Origin: Galaxea fascicularis
Taxonomy: Eukaryota > Cnidaria > Anthozoa > Scleractinia > Euphylliidae
NCBI GenBank assembly: GCA_948470475.1
Contig: OX419336.1
Coordinates: forward strand, 26,586,505 to 26,650,504
Direction of reading: 5' to 3'
Length of the DNA: 64,000 nt
Made by a program: the position numbers and the translations under genes. The notes beneath the pieces were generated by a model. That model did no database searches. It saw nothing but the letters and a program-made list of their open reading frames with translations, and had not been told where the DNA came from. Below, piece by piece: positions 21,920-32,696 of this stretch. Within the stretch, counting starts at the first letter, position 1. Each line of letters begins with the position of its first letter.

Positions 21920-23110
21920 ATGAATCTAAATCTTGCATCCGATTTCTATTCCCATCAGGTTTCGCACGATACGTGGAGGAGTGCAGTTGATTCTGGATTA
22001 GTGGTAGCGGTGGCCTTCGTCGACTTTAAAAAGGCGTTTGACAGCGTATGTCATACTATTCTGGAAACGAAGCTCCAAAACGACTTTGGCATTAGAGGCC
22101 CTCTTTTAAACTGGCTAAAGAGCTACCTAAAGGGCAGACAGCAAGTGACAAGTGCAAACGGTGTTAAATCAGGAATGCTTCCAGTGTCATACAGCCGTAC
22201 CGCAAGGGTCAGTTCTGGGGCCTGCGCTCTTCACAATGTCTACGAACGACTTACAAACATCAGTAGTGTCAGGATCGGTAACATGTTTGCTGATGACACA
22301 ACTATTTATTGCATAGGTACATCAGCTGACGAAGCCATTGGCAATGCAAGAGTTGTACTTATGGTGCCTCGCTAACAAGTTAACACCCCACCCCGGTAAA
22401 AGCGAGGCAATCCTCATCAGCTGAAAGAGCAGTGATACGGGGCCTATTACTCCGATCCTTATCGGAGGATACACTATCAAATGGGTATACAAAACATAAA
22501 CTCAGCTGGGTCCCTCATACACTCGACCTAGTTAAGAAGAGCTTTGTGAACAAACTGTGCTTACTCAAGAAGGTGACGTTTCTGCCAAGGAAAATGCTCC
22601 AGGATTGTTATTTGAGGGTTTTTTTTTTTGCCTAGCGTGAACTATGACCTGATCACTGCAACTCAGATATTCTTAATTCCTTAGAAAAGCTGCATTGTAG
22701 AGCGGCTAGAATTATTTTCAATCAACCGAAAGATATGGCATCTAATCATGTTTTGGAGCGTGTAGAGTGGTTCACTATTCGTTTTGACTATGCATAAGGC
22801 TTATAATGGAAGGCTGCCTATTACCCTAAGCATAACTATACCTTAAGTAACTGTATTGCGAAGAAGCGTAATCTTTCATACTTAATTAGAGCATGCGATT
22901 CACTGCTTGTGCCACGTTTTCATACACGTTTCATGAAGGACCAGGCTCTGTTGCATACTGAGGTTCTGTGCTTTGGAACATGCTGACTTCCAAATATAGT
23001 GATCTTGTTTATACAAGCCATCGTAATCTTGCCAAAAAGCTTAAAACTTCAGAACTTTTTAAGGCCGTTAAATTCAACGTATTATCAGCCTCGACCGCTA
23101 GCTTTTTTTT
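21920..23110 (+). mobile_element. LINE reverse-transcriptase remnant (CR1/L2-like)
   Basis: RT blocks are clear: VAVAFVDFKKAFDSV at about 22003-22048, then the palm helix GPLLNWLKSYLKGRQQ, a broken PQGS block, and MFADDTT at about 22280. The following thumb region (LSWVPHTLDLVKKSFVNKL) is frameshifted several times. The C-terminal piece LWNMLTSKYSDLVYTSH lies at 22970-23020 and ends at about 23100. No endonuclease domain is present. Confidence 0.8.
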
Positions 23111-23810
23111 TTTTATCCGGCCCATGCCTGAATATGCCTGCCAAGTCTTCCACAATGGTTTGCCTGAGTATCTCTCTGAAGAGCTAGAGAAAATTCAGCG
23201 CCGTGCACTTAGAATTATTTTCCCAGAATTAGGCTATCAAGAGGCTCTTGAAGAGTACAACATTGCCATCCTCCATCAACGGCGCCAATGGCTGACGGAG
23301 CGCCTTTTGAATGAAATTTAAGACAATAGCCTCCATAAACTACATTGCCTTTTGCTGCCACGTAATTTTAGTACCGTAGCCTTAAGGAAAAAGCGCGCTT
23401 TTAATGTACCTTTTTGAAGAACAAATAGACTGATGAATAGTTTTATCATGCATAACGCGGCTATTTTCTAATGGCTTTATTGTACGTTCGCGCCTAATTT
23501 TTAAATTTCATGTGTAACTTGTATTTGTAATTTATTTAAGCTCGATAGCGTGAGGAGTGGTTGCCCAATCTCCCAAGCCAGGGGCTCATGTATTAAACGT
23601 TCGAGCACTGATTCCGGATCGAATTGGAATTTAGCAGTGTTGGTTTTTGAGGAGAGGGGAAAACCGGAGTACCCGGAGAAAAACCTGACGTTGTATCTTT
23701 GTTCTTTTCCTCTTATTTACTGTATATACTAGTTATTACGTATTGTACAGTCCGTAATCCAGCCCTTGGGCTGCAATGGATTTAAATAAAGCTATCTATC
23801 TATCTTGAAC
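23111..23810 (+). mobile_element. Second LINE 3' remnant fused to the first
   Basis: After a 13-T run the frame continues without a stop into a different RT tail: RPMPEYACQVFHNGLPEYLS, IQRRALRIIFPELGYQEAL, then RRQWLTERLLNEI. This is the C-terminus of another LINE family. The 3' UTR includes GGAAAACCGGAGTACCCGG and ends AATAAAGCTATCTATCTATC. Confidence 0.7.
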
Positions 23811-24104
23811 TTGAAGATTTTCTATATATTTGAATGTAAGTTTATCTGTTTCAATGTCCCACTGATAGCATTTCAATATGCTTTTACATTGTATTTATAT
23901 TAATTGTATTTAATATTTAGCTGTACTGTATTTTAAGTTAGTAGTATTGCATAATACATGACCCCACAAGCTTTCAGCTTTCACACATATAGTGTATAAA
24001 TGAAGGCAACCTTCCTACCTTCCTACCTAGCTACGATCAAACACCCTAATTTTCTATTCCACGTCCCCGGTTGTTTTTGGCAATCACGTGATATGCCGCT
24101 GTCC

Positions 24105-24198
24105 CATCCTCGAAGACCCAGGGGCAGATAGTCGGGATATTTTGCAAGTGCCGATCTTCGTTCCATCCCGACTATCTGCCCCTGGGTCTCCGAGGATG
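24105..24198. mobile_element. 94-bp foldback MITE upstream of TTLL12
   Basis: CATCCTCGAAGACCCAGGGG through AGTCGGGA at the left is the near-exact reverse complement of TCCCGACT through GAGGATG at the right. It sits about 300 bp before the TTLL12 start codon, so it may fall in the promoter. Confidence 0.75.
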
Positions 24199-24492
24199 TC
24201 GCTGTCCTTGTCTGTATTTAAATCTTGAGCTTCCCAATTCATCTGTACTCTGCGTTTTCGTGAATTGCTGGAGGTCTTCCTCCTCCCCGCAGCGATGACT
24301 TTCTCGTTGGCACTCTTGGGGCTCTTGCTCCCTCTCACCGCCGGAGTCGGATCGTTTCCTATGGCTTAACAATGCCCGGAGTGATAGAGAGTGAGCGCCC
24401 CACTGGGAATTAGTTACGTGCGTGCGTGACCAAAGTGATTCTTTCTGTCGTGACGAATTCCCTTTAGTCAACGCGGTCATAATTAACAAAAA

Positions 24493-27400
24493 ATGGCGGA
24501 CGAAGTTGACTATTCTCAATTCTTGACTATGCATAAAAATCAGTTGACTGTGGCAGGTATCCCAGCTCTTTTTTGGGAAACTTTACACAACAAGCTTAAG
24601 GATGAGGTGAGTTAATATTTGATCAAGCGAACCCGATTTTACCCAGCGCACATGTTAAAGCTGCTGGGTTCTTCAATTCTGGCTGGAGGCACGTGGAGGT
24701 GAATGTTGACATTGTGCTCATAAACAAAAGGGCAGTTGTCTTTATAATAATAATTGTCATGTCCTGTTACGGAATAAGGTTGTCCTTCAAACTCGTTTCC
24801 CTGGTTGACAAAAGCCAAGTTGCAAGGACTACACTCTAAAATTAGGATGTTAACATTAGAAACTAGTATCCTTAATTTAAGCAGTTGTTTTCTTAAATTA
24901 AGAATCGAGACCTTGATTTAAAACTGAGGTCCTTACTACCGGAATTAAATTAACAAATGTGTTTCTAAAATTAAGAAATCAGGGTTTAGAGTGCTAAGCT
25001 AAGGGAAATTATCGGTATGGGGGAGGTAAAGATACTGCCGCGCACAGTTCTGTAGACGAACTATTTATTATACATTCATTACTCTTAGCAACAGATAAAA
25101 CCGATAATACAGAGGTACTGTAAGAGCTCACTATGAAATCATTCAAAGCAGGCTGAAAAGGCAGGTACAAAAGTCCCGGGGTATTTAATCGAACCCAATC
25201 GTACACCAATCGTTCGATTGCCGAACTCAATCGAACGTAATCGAACTCACAATAAAATGTTACCAATCGAACACAATCGAACGTTCGATTAACGAGCGAT
25301 CGGTACTGTAATCGAACTCAGACGAATGTTCGATTACTGAACTCTTGTTTGATAGGACAATTTTCATATCTGATGATAGGCACGTGGTCTGTGGAAATTC
25401 AGTTGTTTTGTTTGAACATTGACATTCAGTATGAAGTTATTTCTCTTTATTCCCATTCAATAAAGGCTGATAGTGACTATACCCTACATGTTTTACTAGT
25501 TTCCAGCATCAAGAGATACTGTCTGAAACAAAATTGCATCGGATTGGTTCAATTTTGTCTGATTTTGTTCGATTGGTTTGAAAATCTTTTTTTTTTTTTT
25601 TCTATTGCTGAGCCCAATCAAACACCAATCGTTCGATTGGATTTTTGTTCGATTTTGTTCAATTAGATACCTCGGGAAAAGTTGGATTCTGTCACTCAGA
25701 CTGGGACTCAGATAGGATTACTCGGACCACTGTCTGATCCAGGTCAGATCAATGGCAAGATTTCTGCACAACCCCATACATTAATTATACATGCATTTTG
25801 TGACTCAAACTCTATTCAGTTTTTGGAACAGGGTTAGTATGACAGTGATGCATGTAAATTATTAGCATATGGGGTTGTGCAGAAATCTTCTCTGGATCAA
25901 CTCAGATCAACTCTTATTGGCTCTGATTGGAAATGTCAACACAAGTACTTTAAAAGAAGATCTGTACCCATTTACAGGTCAAAATTCACCAAATCAAGTT
26001 GAAGGTTGCTTCTCATTGCCATTGTGTAGTGTCTTCATGAAATTCAGTTTAGTTGTTCTAGTGCCAAGTCTAAGTCTGAGTGATCCAATTCAACATCTTT
26101 ACCTGCATGTCTAGAAGAGAAAAATTCAGATGTTTGTATCATTCAACGAATAAAATGCTAGTCTTACATGTAGTTTACTCAACTGAAGTTTAAATTTTGA
26201 AAATTGTGTGTAAATAAGAAGCTATTGGACTTAATCTGATCATTTTAACTTGTCCCATCCTTTTACTTCCTGGACAAAACCACGTTTGTCCCAGGGCTTG
26301 TCTATGGGGTGGGGGGAGGGAAGTGGACTGGGATCAGGTAACATCAGGATATGAGTGGAGTTCCGCTTCATGGAATTATCTTTAGCTTGAAAGTAATTTA
26401 GTTTGTATTTCTTGTATTTAAATGGTTAAGAATTAAGTTTATCTTGCAAACCATAAACACAAGTTGTATTATACATATATTCATTTGGTTATTTCTGTGA
26501 GCTGATTTCCATCAGCTTTAATGTCAGATCCTCGTTATTCCCAAGAGGGAGAGAACTATAAATAATCTTTTTATATATATATATATATAAAGTTAATTTA
26601 TCTAAGAGATATTAAACTAATAATGAATATGGTATTCAAGTTTTGAAATGTAAGACATTAAACAAAATCTTGTGATCAGTACACCAGTGTTGAAAAGATG
26701 GCAAACAGTTACTTAACAGTATCTGTGGTTTCAGTCATACATTAGAACCTTTCGTATCAGTCACCCTTTGGGAATGGCAAAGTGGCTGCTTTATACATGT
26801 ACAGGTGTACAGTACAGGTTGCACCAAATAATACACTTAAAAATTACCTCACCTCTCTGCCGACAACAAACTCAGATAATAATTCTCCTTTAGATATAAG
26901 TTATTACACCATATCTTAGTGACCAAGAAAGAGCTAAAATGATGTAAAATACTGGTATTCGATAACAAAGAGTTTCCATAAATCCCCTGATTCCTTGGAA
27001 CATGCACTTCTAGAGTGCCTCATATGTCTAAACCTCTTTCAATAAACCCTAGCATGGTTCAATATTGAAGCAAAAGTCCTGCAAACATGAACCCAAACCT
27101 TATTCAGAAATTTGGCATCTTAATATATTTATGTGCAAACTCAAAAATGTTACATGGTTTTCTCTCAAGATTTTTGTTTGGGAGTCCCTAGAACTCCGTT
27201 AATCCAAGGTTGCGGGTCCAGATGAAAAAGTAGGGATCTCACGGTTGATATGGTCTTAAATTTCAGGAGAAGAATGTAATCGTTGAGCACCTAATTTTGG
27301 GACACGGTTTGAAAACATCTAAAAAGCAAGCTCGAGAACCATTCAAAGAAGTGCAGTGAGCAGTGAGTTGGCAGTATGGTTGCATTGTTTCGAGCTCTTC

Positions 27401-30400
27401 CAAATATTGCCAATTAGTGTGATTTCTTTTCATTTCTTTTTATAATCTATACTTCTAGCTCCTGTCATCCCTTATTCTAATAATGCCAGACAGAATAGGA
27501 GCTCTCAAGAAGGAGAGTGAAACTCTAAAATTGCAAATTGAAGAACTATCTGCTGAACTGATGAACCTGAAGAAGAAAATGGACAATAAAAACCGACAAG
27601 TGAAACTACAACCAAAGCAATAAGTGAAGCTACAACTGCTACAAATGAATCCTCAGGACAAGGCTCTGACAGATGCATAGAGTTTGTGAGCAACAGTTTC
27701 GACGACTTCAACAGCTTTCAAGCTCAAGCCCAAAGGGAGCTCTGCTGCCTAAATAGCTGCCTCGTTGAAGTCAGCTGTCGACGATTTTCAAGAATAATAG
27801 CTACCGGTACAATCTAAAGATTGTGGGGATAACTGAACTAAACTCAAAGGAATCAGCATCCAAGTCATGTTTTCTTTGCCTTAATCTGTTCAATGAAATT
27901 GGAGCCGAAGTATTGCCACATGATATTGATTACGCCCACGAAATCCCAACAAGAACTGTGAATGCTGGCCCTCGACTGATTATCTGCAAGTTTACCCTAA
28001 GACTGGCCAAAGAAAACATGAAGTTACGCCGCAAAGATGCATGCAAGACAGATCCAACTAAGTTTGGTTTGACAGATCAGGTTTCGTAAGAGGCTGTCAG
28101 AATCAATGATCATCTCTCACCAAAAATGCAGCAAGTGCTATTTGACGTGAAAAGGTTTAAAAATGGCACCTACTACCAACAGGTTTCTGGTACGGCTATG
28201 GGTTCTCCCGTTTCTGCTGTCATTGCCAACATGGTAATGGAAGATGTGGAACAAAGGGCTCTGGCTTCCTCACCGTTCCAGCATTTGTTTTGGAAACGAT
28301 ATGTCGATGATGTCATCTCTGCGGTATCCGGAAATGAAGCGGAGCGCCTTCTTTCACATTTAAATTCAGTTGAGCCGTCTATCCAGTTCACCATTGAGCA
28401 TGAGAATGATAGACGTTTGTCTTTTCTCGATTTAAATGTCTATAGGGTGCACCGGGGAAATTTAGAGACAAGTGTTTATCGCAAACCCACGCATACCGAC
28501 AAATATCTCGCATTTGACTCCCACCACCCCATCTGCCACAAAAAATCCGTAACCAGAACTTTGCTCAGGAGGGCTGATTGTTTGCCATCTTCATGTGATT
28601 CTAGGGCCAAAGAGCAAAAATATGTTTTTGACGTCCTAAAGGTCAATGGCTACCCAAACACTTTCCTTCGTAACTGCTTAAAACCAGTTACTCCTTCTCT
28701 TAACACCTCTGGGGACGAGGTTTCGGCTACAGGTTTTGCCGTCATCCCGTACATCCGCGGTGTTACAGAACCCATTAAGAGAGTTTTGTCTAGCCACAAT
28801 GTTAAAGTTGCACAAAAACCTTTTCAGACGTTGAGTCATATTTTTGCCAAACCTAAGGATCCTGTGTTGAAAGAACAACGAACTGACGCTGTTTATTCTA
28901 TTCCATGCAATGACTGTGATCATGAGTACATCGGACAGACCAAGCGTCAGCTTGGCACGCGTTTAAAAGAGCATCAAAAAGCAGTTTTTCTTTGCAAAAA
29001 GAACAATTCCGCTTTGTCAGAACATGCTTGCCAAACCAACCATACAATAGCGTGGGATAATTCCAAAATTATCACCACTAACCGGCGGTACCATCAACGG
29101 CTTTGTTTGGAAGCTTGGCACATCAACTCCGCCCACGCTCCTTTAAACCGTGACGATGGCGGCCTTTTACCTGACACCTATTTACACCTCATCAAAACAA
29201 AAGGTCGTTAATTAGTAAACGTATTAAAAGGGTCCTTTTTGCAACACTAGATCACCCCTGATGAAGACACTAGACAGGAGTGTCGAAACGTTGGGTCGTG
29301 AATTGTAACTTTTTAAGTTACATTCATCAATTTTCAAACCAGAGTAGCATCAAACCATGTCTGAGGTTTAAAGAACACCACCATTTTCAGTTCTGCTGGA
29401 CCAAAGGCTCTGTGGTGTACCTTTGCAAAAACACTGACTTTAAATACATGTATGTGTGACAAGACCTCTCGTAAAGAAACATGTTGTGAATTACCATAGT
29501 TTGGTGTTTATTTTGTTCCATACCACAGACAGTTTAACAGCAGTTTAGAAAGTCAACTTCCAAACAAAACAAAAAAACTCTCCAGCTTCTATGACTTAGG
29601 TTACCAGTAAGCTGTTGTCAGTGAGGTACATGTACTTGTATTGTACATGTCGCGTACCCAGTGCAGCGGACACGGGGTGTTGTGCACTGGAGATCGGGAA
29701 GTGTCAACCACAGTGTAGAATACAACAGCACAAGTCAACTCAACAGTGTTTAATACGATCGCCAACTCGTCTGGATTATAGTACACATGCGGTGAAAACT
29801 AAAAGGGGAAATTACAATGTACGAGATCAAAAAAGGGACCAAGACTAATTACAAAGGAAACAAAATTAAAGGAAAACGAAAACTGAATGCAATGAGCTGA
29901 AACTTACGTCTGATCCTGTCTTAAGGGCTAGAAACCTCCAACATTATGAAACTCTGAAAACTCCAACGTTACTCCGTCGATCTCCTAACTCCAACTAACA
30001 AAAGCTTAAAGGCTTTTCTCTGATAAGGGTCCAATACACGTGAACAGTTGTAAAACCGGTAGAAAACAGGAACAGCTAGCTACGTAATTGATTCAAACTG
30101 TGAACAATAGTATGTGAAAATAGGGGTGTAAAAACTCGATAAATGAAACAGAACAGAAACGTATCTTGTCTAAATAAAAAACAACTAAGCTTAATCACGT
30201 AATCAAGTTCTCTTTGATTGAATGTTCAATGTTCATCACAGTACATGTAACATTGCAGCATTTTTCAAGTGTAAATTACAGTAGTTACATGTACTTGGGT
30301 GACCTGTTTACAAAGGTGATGAAATATGCATAGTCAATCATGCTTCAATGGGATTACTGCATTTCACATGGTCTTTGGGTGATTGCAACTTGGCATTGTG

Positions 30401-32661
30401 CAAAAACTCAATGAATTATTGTGGTTTGAAATTTGCGTGCACAGTGCAGGTTGTGGTACATGTATTCTAAGGGAGAAAATTACTCTGTTTTTTTTTTCCT
30501 TGAAGTTTTTCTCAAACTTTTTATGATTTTATTATAGCCAATGTAACGTGGTGTTGGTTTATGGCCATCAGTAATTCACTTGTACATGTACAGTTAAGTT
30601 CTATTCTGAACATCAGGTCAAATCTTTATTGTGAGAGGGTTTGGCATAACCTAACATCCTGTTAGTATTGCAAAACATCTGATCCTGCAAAAGAAGTTAT
30701 CTTTGACATATGCAGTTATTTTTTTTCTTTTTATCGGCAACTGATCTATTTTTCATTTTCAAATGAACCCTGTGGTAGCTGTTAAGCCTTGTAAATATTT
30801 GATGTATAAAGGAACTTCATTGTTGGCCCAGATCATGAGATATGCCTCAGGGATATTTGCCATCTTTATAAATTTCATTAATCTTAGTAACTGTCCATAA
30901 CACTTCGTTTACAACAAAACATCAATACATGTAGAATATATCTGCAAAATACCTAAATATCATAATGGAAGGAGATCTTTGCAAGGTCTGTTTAGCTTTT
31001 CAAGGAAGATCCCCTTGGTCCAATAATCTAATTACAAAATAGCAGATTATTATAGCACATTATGGGAAACTTATATCCCTGATCAGCTTGAGCCATGGAC
31101 ACCTTGAACCATACTTATGGTCTTGTACAAAATAAATCCAGAGGCTTTAATCCCTAGCGCAGGCTGATCTTCAAACTAAGTATTGCCTTCAACGATAGAA
31201 ACTAATCAATAACTACAGTGTAAGAACTAACCACTATTTAAAGGTACATGTAACTTTACAGTCATAAATAAGTTGATAAGTATCAAACAGGAACCATCGT
31301 CATCGTCATCGTCATCATTACGGCCGAATTCACTCCTGGCAGAGGAACCCCTCCCTGGATTGATCCCACAGGCATCTGTCCTTAGCTAATCTTGACCATG
31401 CAGGTCCAAACTGACTGGTGAGATTGCCTCTGCATCGTGTTTTTCGATGACCCTGTTTTCTGGTACAATCTCTTGGGGTCCACTCTGTCACTCTGATAGT
31501 CCATCGATTATCTGATAGGCGTGCAATGTGACCTGCCTATCTACATGTATTCTTTGCCATCCTGATAATGTTGATGATTTCGCTTACACCAGTCTCTTGT
31601 CAAATCCAGGTGTTTCACTTTTGATCACAAAGGGTAATGCTCCGCATTAATATATTATGTGTTCCATCTTTCGCTGTGCGACTGCAAGCTTCTCCACCAT
31701 AGCCTTGTTCAGTGCCCATGTCTCGCAACCATAAGTCAGATTACTGGTAGAATGTACTCATTGTGTCTTTGTACTTGCTTTGCAGCTTCCCATGATGTTA
31801 TCCACTTTACCAAAGGCTGCCTAACCAAGTGCAATCCTCCTTCTGATCTCAGGAAGTAGATCACCATCTGGTGTCAATGTCTTTCATAGATATACATAGC
31901 TGTCTACCTCCTCGATGATCTTGCCATTGACAGTTATTCAGTTGACTTTTTGAGGTGATCATTGAGCATCACTTTAGTCTCGCCTAGATGCATGTTAAGG
32001 CCAACTGGTATGCTTGCCGTATGGATGTCAATGAGCATACTGTTCAGTTACTCTCAACTGGTGACTTGGCCAACAAGATGATATCATCAGCAAAAGTTAG
32101 ATGGGAGAGGTATTCACCATCGATATTGAGGCCTCTGCCTTCCCAGTCAATTCTCTTTATGATAGCATCTTGGAGACATGATGTGAAAAGTCTGCTAGGC
32201 GATATGTTATCACCCTGTCTTTGCTCCCTCCCCAGTTTGGTTTTGTCACTCAGTCCCAGTGCAGTTTCAGAACTGTGGTGGCACTATTGTACAGGTCACC
32301 TAAGATAGTGATATATGCCTGATCAACTCCTTGGTTTTCCAAAACCCTGAAGAGTGATGTGAACTTAATGGAGTCAAAGGCCTTCTTCCTAGTCTACAAA
32401 GGCAAAACAGAGTGGAATCTTATAGTCGTTTGCCTTCTCTTGTAGCTGACTTACAACTTGAATGTGGTTGACAGTATTGAATCCCACTCTGAAGCCTACT
32501 TGCTCTCTTGGTTGTTGTTGTGTCAAGGTGCCAAACATCAAATGAAGAATGATCATCGCAGTTGTGATCGCAATTTTTGCAATTGTGTAAAAAAGCCTGA
32601 AAAAATTCAGGACTTCAACGGGGCTTGAACCCGTGACCTCGCGATTCCGGTGCGATGCTCT

Positions 32662-32696
<35 letters not shown>

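Larger units (their letters stand above)
27484..29423 (+). mobile_element. L1/Tx1-type LINE ORF1 protein remnant, interrupted by a Penelope-like element
   Basis: An ATG at 27484 starts a coiled-coil segment ([20 protein letters not shown]). After frame breaks comes an RRM-like region: [27 protein letters not shown] and [20 protein letters not shown], ending ..[11 protein letters not shown] at 28161. It resumes at 29373 with [20 protein letters not shown] and stops near 29423. These are the usual blocks of LINE ORF1 RNA-binding proteins. Two or more stops, one at 28087, show decay. No ORF2 follows. Confidence 0.75.

Noticed and set aside
24172..24534. 120-codon minus-strand ORF upstream of TTLL12
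   Set aside because: Overlaps a foldback MITE and the TTLL12 promoter and first exon; no homology.
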